A stretch of 32,164 nt of DNA, from NCBI RefSeq assembly GCF_000297775.1, contig NZ_JH815516.1, positions 306,476 to 338,639 of the forward strand, read 5' to 3'. A program made the position numbers and the translations under genes. Positions 8,379 to 16,996 of the stretch are shown piece by piece (position 1 is the stretch's first letter; each line of letters opens with the position of its first letter). The notes under the pieces were generated by a model. The model did not search any database and was not told the DNA's origin. It saw only the letters and a list, made by a program, of their open reading frames with translations. Source of the stretch: Sutterella wadsworthensis 2_1_59BFAA (GTDB lineage Bacteria > Pseudomonadota > Gammaproteobacteria > Burkholderiales > Burkholderiaceae_F).

Positions 8379-9203
8379 ATGTCCGCCTGTGCGCCCGCCG
8401 GCACCCTGCTCGGCCAGACGACCGAATACGTCGACACCTATCGTCCCGACCTCCTCACGCCCATTCCGCGCTCGCTCGGACGCGACGCGATCGGCGTGCA
8501 CGACTTCCGCGGCACCGACGTCTGGCGCCTCTATGAAATCACCTGGATCAACGAGCGCGGCCTTCCCGTCGCCGCCGCCGGCGAAATCCGCGTGCCCGCG
8601 ACGAGCCCCTGCATTGTAGAATCCAAGTCCCTGAAGCTCTACATCGGCTCGCTCACCCAGACGAAGATCGCCTCCGTCGAAGAGGCCGCCCGCCTCATCG
8701 CCCGCGACGTCTCCGCGTGCGTGGGCGCACCCGTCGAGGTCCTTATTGACGACCTCGCCCGCTGGGAGATGCCCGTCACCCGCGTCCCCGGCATCGTGCT
8801 CGAAGCCGAGTGCGGCGACCTCGAGTGCAGCGTTTACGAACCCGACGCCTCGCTCCTCAAGGCCGCCTCCGACGAAGTCGTCGAGGAGACCCTCTCCTCC
8901 AACCTCCTTCGCTCGCGCTGCCCCGTCACGAGCCAGCCCGACCATGCCTCTATCGTAATCAGCTACCGCGGCCGCCGCATCGACCGACGCGCGCTCCTTG
9001 CCTACATCGTCTCCTTCCGACGCCACCAGGGCTTCCACGAGCAGTGCTGCGAACAGATCCACGCCGACATCATGCGCGTGCTCGCCCCCGAGGCCCTGTC
9101 GGTCAACTGCTGCTTCACTCGTCGCGGCGGCATCGACATCAGCCCCTTCCGCTCCACCGTTGCGGATCTTCCCGATCCCGTCATCAGGACGCCCCGCCAA
9201 TGA
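8379..9203 (+). CDS. queF: NADPH-dependent preQ0 reductase QueF (long form)
   Basis: QueF reduces the nitrile of 7-cyano-7-deazaguanine (preQ0) to preQ1, a cytoplasmic step of queuosine tRNA modification. At 274 residues this is the two-domain form, as in E. coli (about 280). The N-terminal tunnelling-fold half contains SPCIVESKSLKLYIGSLTQT with the ESKS/SLKLY signature. The C-terminal half contains LRSRCPVTSQPDHASIVISY with the catalytic Cys, the YRGRRIDR segment, and SFRRHQGFHEQCCEQI with the substrate-binding FHE. CAGGAG precedes the ATG. The stop overlaps the start of the next gene (ATGA), so the two are translationally coupled. Confidence 0.95.
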   Translation: MSACAPAGTLLGQTTEYVDTYRPDLLTPIPRSLGRDAIGVHDFRGTDVWRLYEITWINERGLPVAAAGEIRVPATSPCIVESKSLKLYIGSLTQTKIASVEEAARLIARDVSACVGAPVEVLIDDLARWEMPVTRVPGIVLEAECGDLECSVYEPDASLLKAASDEVVEETLSSNLLRSRCPVTSQPDHASIVISYRGRRIDRRALLAYIVSFRRHQGFHEQCCEQIHADIMRVLAPEALSVNCCFTRRGGIDISPFRSTVADLPDPVIRTPRQ

Positions 9204-9724
9204 GCTTTCTCAAGATCGGCACGCGCTCGCGCTACGCCCTGCGCTTCATGATCGAGCTTGCCGAAGTCGAACGCGCCGCAAGGTCCGACGAGACCCGCAG
9301 GCGAGGCTATGTCAAGCTTCGAACCGTCGCGAGTTCCCAGGACATCTCCTGGCGCTACCTCGAGCAGATCGCGCCCGCACTCGCCGAGGCCGGCATGGTC
9401 GAGACGGGACGCGGGCCGCTCGGCGGCTACAGGCTGTTGCGAAATCCCGCAACACTCACCGTCGCTGAGATTCTTGCCGTCGTCGAATCTGACGAAGCGC
9501 CCATGAAGTGCTTCGATCCCGAGGACGACTGCAGCCGGCGCGCAGGCTGCGCCGCCACCTTCCTCTGGAAGGGTCTCTCCGACGTGGTTGACAAGTACCT
9601 GCAGAGCGTCACGCTCCAGGATCTCCTCGACGGTCGCGTCACCGTTCCCAAGCTCATCGGTGCGCGCCATGACGAACCCGTACCTCCGGATGCGAACGCC
9701 TCGGAGATCGATGAAAAGGCCTGA
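9200..9724 (+). CDS. Rrf2-family Fe-S transcriptional regulator
   Basis: The 174-residue protein starts KIGTRSRYALRFMIELA, the winged-helix N-terminus of the Rrf2 family (IscR, NsrR, CymR). It continues with DISWRYLEQIAPALAEAGMV and GPLGGYRLLRNP, the recognition helix and wing. Three cysteines follow in KCFDPEDDCSRRAGC, spaced C-x6-C-x5-C. This is close to the C-x5-C-x5-C of IscR and is the expected place for a [2Fe-2S] or [4Fe-4S] sensor cluster. An acidic tail of about 20 residues follows. It overlaps queF by four bases. The effector (iron-sulfur status, NO, redox) cannot be told from sequence. The usual neighbour of IscR, iscS, is absent. Confidence 0.9.
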   Translation: MSFLKIGTRSRYALRFMIELAEVERAARSDETRRRGYVKLRTVASSQDISWRYLEQIAPALAEAGMVETGRGPLGGYRLLRNPATLTVAEILAVVESDEAPMKCFDPEDDCSRRAGCAATFLWKGLSDVVDKYLQSVTLQDLLDGRVTVPKLIGARHDEPVPPDANASEIDEKA

Positions 9725-9749
9725 CGCACCTTTCTGGGAATAATCGCAT

Positions 9750-9797
9750 CATGAAAAAAGCCGGCTCCCCTTCGGTGGGTGGTCGGCTTTTTTCATG
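9750..9797. terminator. Strong intrinsic terminator after the Rrf2 gene, symmetric
   Basis: A 14-bp stem (9750-9763 with 9784-9797) includes six A/T pairs at its base, so a U-tract is formed on either strand. Confidence 0.9.
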
Positions 9798-10038
9798 AAA
9801 AAGATGAGAGCAAAGCACGCGAAAACCCCTGCGGCCCGAAGTCGCATCATGAAAGATTCGCAGGAACCAAGCCCTCATCACCACACCGAGATCTGCGTCG
9901 CCCACGCATCTTTTCATGAGCTGTTTTGATTGTTTTGCGATGCACATGCTCCTTAGTTTTCATCATAGAGGGCGATAAACGGTTTGTCATCATGTCCATT
10001 TTTTGCCGGCAGGCTGTCAAGCAGAGCCTGGTTACACG
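9798..10038. other. Intergenic stretch without a recognised gene
   Basis: No coding frame with supporting features was seen. The short sequence TCGCATCATGAAA from the terminator (9745-9757) recurs near 9840, and CATCTTTTCATGAG occurs near 9908, as if fragments of the terminator region were duplicated. Confidence 0.35.
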
Positions 10039-10269
10039 TCACTGATAGACCTGAACGCCGATAGAAACGGCACGAACAGAGCGATGTTTTGGGTCGTGCT
10101 TGATAGCAGTGTTGCAATTTTGCAACAGCTCAATCGGTTTCGAAGCCGGGGCTGTCTGGTTTTCATTCACCCATGATGTGATTGATGCTGCGGACGCCGG
10201 CATGTCTTGCGTGGGAATTCCGTTTCCTCCCGCAGTGATTCTTCCTCCGATGTCTTTCAACATTTGCAT
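10039..10269 (-). CDS. Small hypothetical protein (weak support)
   Basis: This 76-residue frame begins MQMLKDIGGRITAGGNG and ends VRAVSIGVQVYQ. GGGA lies about ten bases upstream of the ATG at 10269. I do not recognise a family and see no signal peptide or membrane segment. Base composition is more AT-rich than the neighbouring genes. The frame stays open upstream to 10431, but that part is low-complexity and lacks a start signal. It may be a small real gene, a remnant, or chance. Confidence 0.3.
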   Translation of the reverse strand: MQMLKDIGGRITAGGNGIPTQDMPASAASITSWVNENQTAPASKPIELLQNCNTAIKHDPKHRSVRAVSIGVQVYQ

Positions 10270-10537
10270 TTGCACTTTCCCTTTGCTGCAAGGATTCATG
10301 CGGGCGTCTCTCTTCATGGCGTTCCCTTGCGGGATCCGGCCTCTGTCCCTTTCCAGGAAATATCCTGGTCCCGACGGATCTTGGCTTTGCGCAGTTTCCC
10401 CTCCATTGTGCGTGATTCTTTCAAGGTTCAAGTGAGTCGAATAAGGGATTACCCACCCCCTCCGTTCTATGCACCTTTATTCTCCTTCGTGCCCGCCGCC
10501 TCTTTCGGCAGCGGAGTTTCATCATAGTGAGAAAAAA

Positions 10538-13500
10538 ATGAACAAGAGTTTCAAAGTTGTGTTCAGCAAGGCGCGTGGCGCCCTGATGGTCGTCAACGAA
10601 CTGACGTCCTCCGTGCAGGCCAAGGGCACGAAGACGGTGATCGCCGTTGCGGTAGCCTCGCTCGTGGCGGGCGGCGCCATGGCCGCCGATACGGCGAAGC
10701 CGGGTGCGCTCCTGAGCTGGAACGGGACCGAACTCGTCGGCCAGGCAGAAGGCGAAGGTCTGGTCTACAGTACCAAAGACGGTGTTCTCACCATCACGGC
10801 TACGGGCCAGAAGACGGGCGCTGAGGGCGTTCCCGGCTATGGCGTCGTGACGAATCTCTACCACGCCGATGCTACGGGCGGCACGGACATTCTTGCCAAG
10901 ACGGGCGTCTCGATCACCGGCAGTAACTTCAAGAACAACGCCAGCACCAACGCCGGCGGGGCCGTGACGCTCTGGCAGGACGGCGGCGCAGAGGCTCAGC
11001 CCCTTGCTCACAGAATCTCCGCCTCCACGTTCGAGGGCAACTCCGCCAATTTCGGCGGCGCGGTCGCTCTCATGAACCAGATCGCCTTTGCGAAGAATGA
11101 CGGCACCACTCTGTCCGAGGGGAACGTCTACAAGAGCAATACCGGCGCTTCGGGCGGTGCCATCTACGTCGAGGGTTCCGTCCTTACGTCCAAGGGTGAC
11201 GTATTCACGAAGAACAAGGCCACCGGCAAGGGCGGCGCCGTCTACGTCAACAACAAGGGCGCGCTCTTTGTTGAAAACGGCCGCTTTGAGGAAAATTCTG
11301 CCGTCCGCGGCGGTGCTATCACCAACGACAACGGCTCTCCCCTCATCGTCCATAACTCCGTCTTCTCGAAGAACATTGCCTCCGAATACGGCGGCGCCCT
11401 CTTCCACGGCAACGGTCAGTTCGAGGTATACGACTCCGAATTCACCAACAACACGTCCACCCGGTCCGGCGGCGCCGTTGCGTCCGTTTTCGACGTTGCC
11501 AATACGTTGAAGTTCGTGCGCTCGACGTTCACGGGCAACAAGGGCTTCCTCGGCGGCGCCATGGCCATCTATTACGGCCTTGAGGTGACCGACAGCAAGT
11601 TCACTGGCAACACTACGACCGGCATTGACGACGGCGGCGGTGCCATCACTCTTGGCGGTCACGCCAAGGTCAGCATTACCGGAACCACCTTCGACGGCAA
11701 CACGGCTAATCTCGGTGGTGCCATCTCCACGCGTCCCGCCAACGGTCTGGATCTCGGGAACGCCACGAATCCGAAGGGCGACGGTCACTGGCTTCAGATC
11801 AGCAACAGCACCTTCACGAACAACGTTGCCACCGTCGAGGACAAATTAAACAATACGGCTGCCTATTCGGGCTACGGCATGTTCAACGGCTTCGGCGGCG
11901 CAATTGCGACCGGTTTCCGCGGCTCCACGATGAATGGCGTCTCTATCGGCAACTACATCGAGTACTCCACCTTCACGGGGAACAAGGCCAGTTACGGCGG
12001 CGGCGCTCTCTACAATCAGGGCAACCTCACCGTCCGTGGCACCACGACCTTTGCCGGCAACACCGCCCAGTACGGCGGCGCCGTCTACACGGATGCAAAC
12101 AGCCTCACCTTTGATGCGACCTCCGCCTCCGACGTGATCTCCTTCACGAACAATACGGCCACAGCCGCAAATGGCGGCAGCGACCTTTACCTCGGCAAGC
12201 ACACCCGCGTCGACACCGACAAGGCCAACTACAAGGCCGCTGAAGTCAATCTGACCGGTCTCGGCACGATCAGCTTCGGCGGGTCCATCGCAGGTCTTGC
12301 GGGCACTTCCATCAATTCGTCTGCGGCCAAGGTGAGCATTGCAGACGCTGCCGCATTTGCGGGTGACTTCAAGATCACTGATGGTCTTACTCAGATCTCT
12401 GGCGCGAAGTTCTTCGGCGGCAATGTCTCCGTTGAAGGCGGCACGCTCGCCGTCGACGGTGCTTGGACGGCTTCCGGCTCCACGACGCTCAAGGGCGGCA
12501 TGATCACCACCGCCGGTGCCAACGTCTTCAAGAAGGGCGACGACGGCAAGTACGGCACGACCCTCACCGACGGGTGGACTGCACTCAACAAGACGAACGG
12601 CAAGGTCGAACTGACCGACACCGGCTATGACTACACGATTGAACAGCTTCGTGCAGCCCAGGACGCCCTTAACGGCGGTTCCGGCAACGCCGTCCAGCTC
12701 GTGCTCCACGGCACGCTCAAGGTCGAGCAGCCTCTGACCGACAAGACCGTTGACGGTCTCGTCGCCGCTGACCAGACTGTTTCCGCCAACGCATCGGGCA
12801 ACTTCGTTGTCTCGAACGGCACGACCGTCGGCAGCATCGACTTCAAGGAAGCGGAGAACGCTGAAAGCGTCGCCATCACCACGGGTACTGCCACCCTCAC
12901 GATCGAAGGCAACGGCGGCGACGTCTTCGCCAACCTCTCCGACACGGTCAAGACCGTCGACGCCTCCAATAGCTCCGTCGCGCTTGGTCAGTCTGAAGAA
13001 AGCAAGGGCAGCGTGAACGTCGAGACCCTGAAGGTCAAGAACCTCGAAGTCGTCGGCACGTTCGACGCCGTCAACGCCGAAGTCGAATCGCTCGACGTCT
13101 CCGGCAACTTCACGGCCGCCGAACTTAAGGTTGCTGAAGGCGACGTGACGGGTACGCTTTCCGCAGACAAGCTCACCGGTACCGCCGACAAGGTGATCAA
13201 CGTGGGTGATGATGTCGACGCCGGCAACGTCCATCTCGATACGCTCGCCCTCAACGGCGGCACGATCTTCCTCGATCCCAGCTGGACAGGCGACGACACC
13301 ATCGACAAGGGTTCCTTCCTTGCCGTCACCAACCTCAAGGATTCTGTCCTCACGGGTCGCATCGTTGTGGGTCAGAACTCCACGCTGGCTCTCGGCGGCA
13401 CGAAGGCCGAGACGGTCGACGCCTACAATAGGCTCGGCAAGCGCTGGGGTGAAGACGGTGTCACGGCCGCCCTCTACATCGGCAAGGCCCTCAGCTCCGA

Positions 13501-14734
13501 TGCGCTGAAGGACGCAGGCATTCTGGTCGACGGCAGCCTTGAAAAGCTTGTTGACGCCGGCGATCTGACGAGTCTTTCCGGCATCAAGATGAATGCAGGC
13601 AGCATGCTCATCGTCAACCAGGCAGGTGTCGGCTCCGGTACGGCCATTGACGGCAAGCTTGCTATGAGCGCCGCCTCCACGCTCGGCATCGTGAATGCTA
13701 CGGAAGGCACCTTCAAGCTGGCTTCGGACCTGATGGTCAACGCTGTTGATCAGGACACCACCGTTGAAGTTGTCACGGACAATCCGTTCATCTCGGGCTC
13801 CTTCGGCACCGGCGAAAAGGCCAATACGGTCACCACGACCTTCGACTCTGAATCCGGTCTCGGCGCCATCGCCTCCACCGGCGTTCAGGCCATGGCCCGT
13901 CGCGCCGACTTCGTCATGACGGAGACGGTTGCCAACCGCACCTCGCTCGATCAGCCGATGCACGCCGGCGTCAACCTCTGGGCAGACGTCTCGGGCGAAC
14001 GCTATGAAGCCGACAAGCTTGACAACAACGGCAGCTTCCGCGCCGATGCGGCCTACGCAACGTTCGGCGGCGACGTCGAAGTCCTCGAAGGCCTGACCGC
14101 CGGTCTCGCCCTCCAGTATGGCGACGCATCGCTCCGCAGCGACGTCTCCGGCATCAAGAACGACATCACCAGCTACGGTCTTACGGCCTACGCCGGCAAG
14201 TCGTTCGGCGCCGCAAAGGTCGTCGGCGAACTCGCTTGGCTCAAGTCCGAAAACGACATCACGGCCCACCAGACCGCGCTCAACCAGAAGCTTGACGCGA
14301 ACATCTACTCCGCCGGCGTGCGCGCCCAGTACGAACTCGCCGCGGGCTCCTTCAAGTTCGTGCCGAGCATCGGTCTGCGCGTCTCCCGCCTGGAAACGGA
14401 CGACATGACCGTCGGTTCCATCAAGGTTGACGAAGGCGACCTCACCTATGTCCAGATGCCGATTTCGCTCCGCATCTCGGGCTTCGAGGCCGACGCCGCA
14501 GGCTGGACCCTTGCTCCGAGCTTCAAGGTCGCCTATGTCCCGACCTTCGGCGACAAGGAAGTCAAGGTCCTCGGCTACAGCCAGGACGTCCTTGACATGA
14601 GTCCGGTCCAGGCCGACTTCGGTCTGCGCGCCGTCAACGGCAATCTCATGTTCAATGTTGACATGATGTTGGGCGGCGGCGAAGCCGGCACGTCCTCCAT
14701 CGGCGGCAAGGTCGGCGTCAAGTACGCCTTCTGA
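10538..14734 (+). CDS. Large autotransporter with Pmp-type (GGA[I/V/L], FxxN) repeats
   Basis: The 1398-residue protein is a type Va secreted surface protein. It starts MNKSFKVVFSKARGALMVV, an extended signal peptide region (ESPR), followed by a hydrophobic core ending AGGAMA|ADT near residue 50. Residues about 128-540 carry some thirteen copies of a repeat in which FxxN is followed 5-10 residues later by GGA[I/V/L/M], for example FEGNSANFGGAV, FTKNKATGKGGAV and FDGNTANLGGAI. This is the signature of chlamydial polymorphic membrane proteins. A beta-helix-like stretch rich in T, V and D follows to about residue 1120. The last 275 residues are an autotransporter beta-barrel ending in GVKYAF with terminal Phe. 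ATG at 10538 was chosen because it starts the ESPR; an upstream in-frame ATG at 10469 would spoil the signal. The ribosome binding site is weak (GTGAG). Ligand or role unknown; adhesion is the common role in the family. Confidence 0.93.
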   Translation: MNKSFKVVFSKARGALMVVNELTSSVQAKGTKTVIAVAVASLVAGGAMAADTAKPGALLSWNGTELVGQAEGEGLVYSTKDGVLTITATGQKTGAEGVPGYGVVTNLYHADATGGTDILAKTGVSITGSNFKNNASTNAGGAVTLWQDGGAEAQPLAHRISASTFEGNSANFGGAVALMNQIAFAKNDGTTLSEGNVYKSNTGASGGAIYVEGSVLTSKGDVFTKNKATGKGGAVYVNNKGALFVENGRFEENSAVRGGAITNDNGSPLIVHNSVFSKNIASEYGGALFHGNGQFEVYDSEFTNNTSTRSGGAVASVFDVANTLKFVRSTFTGNKGFLGGAMAIYYGLEVTDSKFTGNTTTGIDDGGGAITLGGHAKVSITGTTFDGNTANLGGAISTRPANGLDLGNATNPKGDGHWLQISNSTFTNNVATVEDKLNNTAAYSGYGMFNGFGGAIATGFRGSTMNGVSIGNYIEYSTFTGNKASYGGGALYNQGNLTVRGTTTFAGNTAQYGGAVYTDANSLTFDATSASDVISFTNNTATAANGGSDLYLGKHTRVDTDKANYKAAEVNLTGLGTISFGGSIAGLAGTSINSSAAKVSIADAAAFAGDFKITDGLTQISGAKFFGGNVSVEGGTLAVDGAWTASGSTTLKGGMITTAGANVFKKGDDGKYGTTLTDGWTALNKTNGKVELTDTGYDYTIEQLRAAQDALNGGSGNAVQLVLHGTLKVEQPLTDKTVDGLVAADQTVSANASGNFVVSNGTTVGSIDFKEAENAESVAITTGTATLTIEGNGGDVFANLSDTVKTVDASNSSVALGQSEESKGSVNVETLKVKNLEVVGTFDAVNAEVESLDVSGNFTAAELKVAEGDVTGTLSADKLTGTADKVINVGDDVDAGNVHLDTLALNGGTIFLDPSWTGDDTIDKGSFLAVTNLKDSVLTGRIVVGQNSTLALGGTKAETVDAYNRLGKRWGEDGVTAALYIGKALSSDALKDAGILVDGSLEKLVDAGDLTSLSGIKMNAGSMLIVNQAGVGSGTAIDGKLAMSAASTLGIVNATEGTFKLASDLMVNAVDQDTTVEVVTDNPFISGSFGTGEKANTVTTTFDSESGLGAIASTGVQAMARRADFVMTETVANRTSLDQPMHAGVNLWADVSGERYEADKLDNNGSFRADAAYATFGGDVEVLEGLTAGLALQYGDASLRSDVSGIKNDITSYGLTAYAGKSFGAAKVVGELAWLKSENDITAHQTALNQKLDANIYSAGVRAQYELAAGSFKFVPSIGLRVSRLETDDMTVGSIKVDEGDLTYVQMPISLRISGFEADAAGWTLAPSFKVAYVPTFGDKEVKVLGYSQDVLDMSPVQADFGLRAVNGNLMFNVDMMLGGGEAGTSSIGGKVGVKYAF

Positions 14735-14785
14735 AACTGAGATGATGCGCCTGCTGGGCGAATGCTCCGCAGCCTGACGTCAAAG

Positions 14786-14832
14786 AGAGGGCGCCCGGTT
14801 CCTCCGTGGGGAGCCGGGCGCCCTCTTCTTTT
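14786..14832. terminator. Intrinsic terminator between autotransporter and convergent moeB
   Basis: A 13-bp GC-rich stem (14786-14798 with 14814-14826) is followed on the plus strand by TCTTCTTTT. It may also serve the minus-strand moeB-like gene. Confidence 0.9.
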
Positions 14833-14911
14833 GGCTCGTTTCCGTCAGAACGGCCCCGGACTTTCGTCTCGGGTCCGTTCCTTCTGTCTGCCTTGGGCGC
14901 TCTCTTCGGCG

Positions 14912-15700
14912 TCAGTGCCTTTCGCCGCAGACGGGGCACCGCTTCCTGCGCTTCACCTTGATGGTGTCGAACTGCATGTTGAGTGCGTCGATGAAGAGCA
15001 TCCTGCCGCAGAGCGTCGAGCCGATGCCTGCGGCGATCTTCAGGGCCTCGGTGGCCTGAAGCGTCCCCACGATGCCCGTGACCGACGAGAAGACGCCGAC
15101 GGCTGCGGCCTTGACGTCGTTGCCCGGATCGTCCTCCTCGAAGATGCACTCGAAGCAGGGAGATTCGGGCACGGAAGGATCGAAGACGGTGAGCTGGCCC
15201 GAAAAGCGCACGGCGGACGCAAAGACGAGGGGCTTCCCTGCATCATGCGCGGCCCTCGAGACCGCGATGCGGGTTGCGAGGTTGTCCGTGCAGTCGAGGA
15301 TCACGTCCACATTCTTCACGAGGGCCTTGAGCTTCACGGCGTCCGCGAATTCGGGCACGGGGATGATGCGGCAATGGGGATTGAGCCTCTCGACCGCGAT
15401 GGCGGCGCTCTTGGCCTTGTTGACGTTGACCGTCGACGTCGTGTGAAGGATCTGGCGCGAGAGGTTCGAGACCGACACCGTGTCGGCGTCGACCACCGTG
15501 ATCGTGCCCGCGCCTGCAGCGGCGAGGTAGAGGATGGCGGGAGAGCCAAGGCCCCCTGCTCCGATCACAAGAAAGTGCGCGCTGCTGATGGCGGCCTGCC
15601 CTTTCTCTCCGAGCTCGCGCAGAATCATCTGGCGGCTCACGCGCTCCCTGAGGTCTCCGGGAAAGACGTTCCCGCTGGCTTCGTGCTCAAGATCCTTCAT
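14912..15700 (-). CDS. moeB: MoeB/ThiF-family sulfur-carrier adenylyltransferase
   Basis: Members of this E1-like family adenylate the C-terminal glycine of small sulfur-carrier proteins (MoaD, ThiS, CysO). The 262-residue product has the ATP-binding GAGGLGSP, VVDADTVSVSNLSRQ with the catalytic Arg, the LDCTDNLATR motif, and a zinc site made of CFEC and CPVC. The segment that in most relatives reads C-x-E-A-G-V, holding a conserved cysteine, here reads KAAAVGVF, so that cysteine is missing. GGAG lies upstream of the ATG. It lies 31 bases downstream of cysK on the same strand, which suggests an operon. No carrier protein or rhodanese domain is present, so whether it serves molybdopterin, thiamine or cysteine synthesis is open; the moeB name is provisional. 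Confidence 0.85.
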   Translation of the reverse strand: MKDLEHEASGNVFPGDLRERVSRQMILRELGEKGQAAISSAHFLVIGAGGLGSPAILYLAAAGAGTITVVDADTVSVSNLSRQILHTTSTVNVNKAKSAAIAVERLNPHCRIIPVPEFADAVKLKALVKNVDVILDCTDNLATRIAVSRAAHDAGKPLVFASAVRFSGQLTVFDPSVPESPCFECIFEEDDPGNDVKAAAVGVFSSVTGIVGTLQATEALKIAAGIGSTLCGRMLFIDALNMQFDTIKVKRRKRCPVCGERH

Positions 15701-15731
15701 GATTTTTGTGACTCCGTGAGACTGATGCGTC

Positions 15732-16658
15732 TTATTCGGCGTAGAGAACCGTGGAGAGATAACGTTCGCCGTTGTCGGGGAAGATCACGACGATGTTTTT
15801 GCCTTCGTTTTCGGGGCGCTTCGCGAGTTCCGTCGCGGCATGGAGGGCGGCGCCGCCCGATATGCCGATGAGGATGCCTTCGGCTTTCGGGAGGGCGCGC
15901 GCAGCTGCGATCGCGGCGTCGTTCGGCACGCGGAAGACCTCGTCGACCACCGAGGCGTCGTAGTTGCCCGGCACGAAGTTCGCGCCGATGCCCTGGATGG
16001 CGTGCGGACCGGCCTTGCCGCCCGAGAGGACGGGACTCGCATCAGGCTCGACCGCCACCACCTTGACGGCGGGATTCTTCTCCTTGAGATAGCGGCCGTT
16101 GCCCGTCACCGTGCCCGACGTGCCCACGCCCGCGACAAACATGTCGACATGTCCGTCCGTGTCGGCCCAGATCTCCGGACCGGTCGTGAGGTAGTGGGCG
16201 AGCGGATTGGCGGGGTTTTCGAACTGCTGCGGGATGAAGCTGCCGGGAATCTCGCGGGCGAGTTCCTCGGCCTTCTCGATGGCGCCCTTCATGCCGGCGA
16301 CGCCGGGCGTGAGGACCACTTCTGCGCCGTAGGCCTTGAGCAGCATGCGGCGCTCGACGCTCATCGTCTCAGGCATCGTGAAGATGGCGCGATAGCCGCG
16401 GGCGGCGGCAATGCTCGCGAGCCCGATGCCCGTGTTGCCCGAGGTGGGCTCGATGATGACGGCGCCCGGACCGATGAGGCCTGTCTTTTCCGCTTCGAGG
16501 ATCATCTGGCGCGCGGCGCGGTCCTTGACGCTCCCGGCGGGATTGAGGGCCTCGATCTTGGCGATGACGTTCGCCTTGAGGCCGTGGAGCCTCATCCAGT
16601 TGTTGAGCTGCAGAAGCGGCGTGCCGCCGACAAGTTCGAGGCTCGACTGATGAATCAT
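15732..16658 (-). CDS. cysK: Cysteine synthase (O-acetylserine sulfhydrylase)
   Basis: This is a PLP enzyme that makes cysteine from O-acetylserine and sulfide in the cytoplasm. The 308-residue protein carries [10 protein letters not shown], the PLP lysine in [11 protein letters not shown], the substrate loop [11 protein letters not shown], the phosphate-binding [29 protein letters not shown], and GISGGAA. Its length fits CysK. GGAGAAACATC precedes the ATG. A good promoter at 16843-16871 gives a long leader of about 178 bases. The moeB-like gene follows after 73 bases including stop and leader sequence overlap of the operon spacing region, i.e. 31 bp between genes, so the pair is probably cotranscribed. 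A thiocarboxylate-using CysM-like role is possible given that neighbour, but the residues look like ordinary CysK. Confidence 0.94.
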   Translation of the reverse strand: MIHQSSLELVGGTPLLQLNNWMRLHGLKANVIAKIEALNPAGSVKDRAARQMILEAEKTGLIGPGAVIIEPTSGNTGIGLASIAAARGYRAIFTMPETMSVERRMLLKAYGAEVVLTPGVAGMKGAIEKAEELAREIPGSFIPQQFENPANPLAHYLTTGPEIWADTDGHVDMFVAGVGTSGTVTGNGRYLKEKNPAVKVVAVEPDASPVLSGGKAGPHAIQGIGANFVPGNYDASVVDEVFRVPNDAAIAAARALPKAEGILIGISGGAALHAATELAKRPENEGKNIVVIFPDNGERYLSTVLYAE

Positions 16659-16842
16659 GATGTTTCTCCTGTGCGTGTTTGGAGTTGTCGTTGTGCTGCG
16701 GGATCTCCGTCCGGCGTCCGAAGGTGTCTTCCCGACGGATGCCCGCCTGCTCCACTCTCCCGGGAAGAACGCCGTCCGGCGCCCGAGAACACCCGTCCTG
16801 CAGGCGTTCGCATAATTCCCGAGTGAGTTGGTAGGAAATTGG
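16659..16842 (-). promoter_or_regulatory. Long structured 5' leader of cysK
   Basis: Between the predicted start near 16836 and the ATG lie about 178 bases. Read on the minus strand, TCTTCCCG pairs with CGGGAAGA about 26 bases later, and GGTGT with ACACC can close an outer stem. The short sequence CGCCGGACGG occurs twice. I do not recognise a known riboswitch class. This leader fills part of the 338-bp gap between the marR-type gene and cysK. Confidence 0.35.
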
Positions 16843-16849
16843 ATCCTAC
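16831..16849. promoter_or_regulatory. Palindrome overlapping the cysK -10 box
   Basis: GTAGGA (16831-16836) and TCCTAC (16844-16849) form an inverted repeat with a seven-base centre. It covers the -10 box and probable start, as a repressor operator would. Confidence 0.35.
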
Positions 16850-16871
16850 TCCATCACACGCTGTTTTGCAA
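16843..16871 (-). promoter_or_regulatory. Sigma-70-type promoter of cysK-moeB
   Basis: On the minus strand TTGCAA (16871-16866) and TAGGAT (16848-16843) are separated by exactly 17 bp. Confidence 0.6.
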
Positions 16872-16996
16872 TGGTTTGCGTCTCTGCGCCCGAAGCGGAT
16901 CAAAGCGCGGAGGTCGTCCGTCGATCTTAGCAAAGATGAGGGCCGGGCTGTGGTTGAGATCAGGGCGGAAAGCTCGTCGGAAGTGTCCGGAGGGCC

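Noticed and set aside
10353-10368. CCAGGA-N4-TCCTGG inverted repeat upstream of the first autotransporter
   Set aside because: Six-base arms far from the start codon and no promoter elements nearby; could be chance.
11846-14269. 807-codon open frame antisense to the first autotransporter
   Set aside because: It is a shadow of the autotransporter: the composition is rich in Gly, Val, Arg and Asp without motifs, and the sense strand has signal, repeats and barrel.
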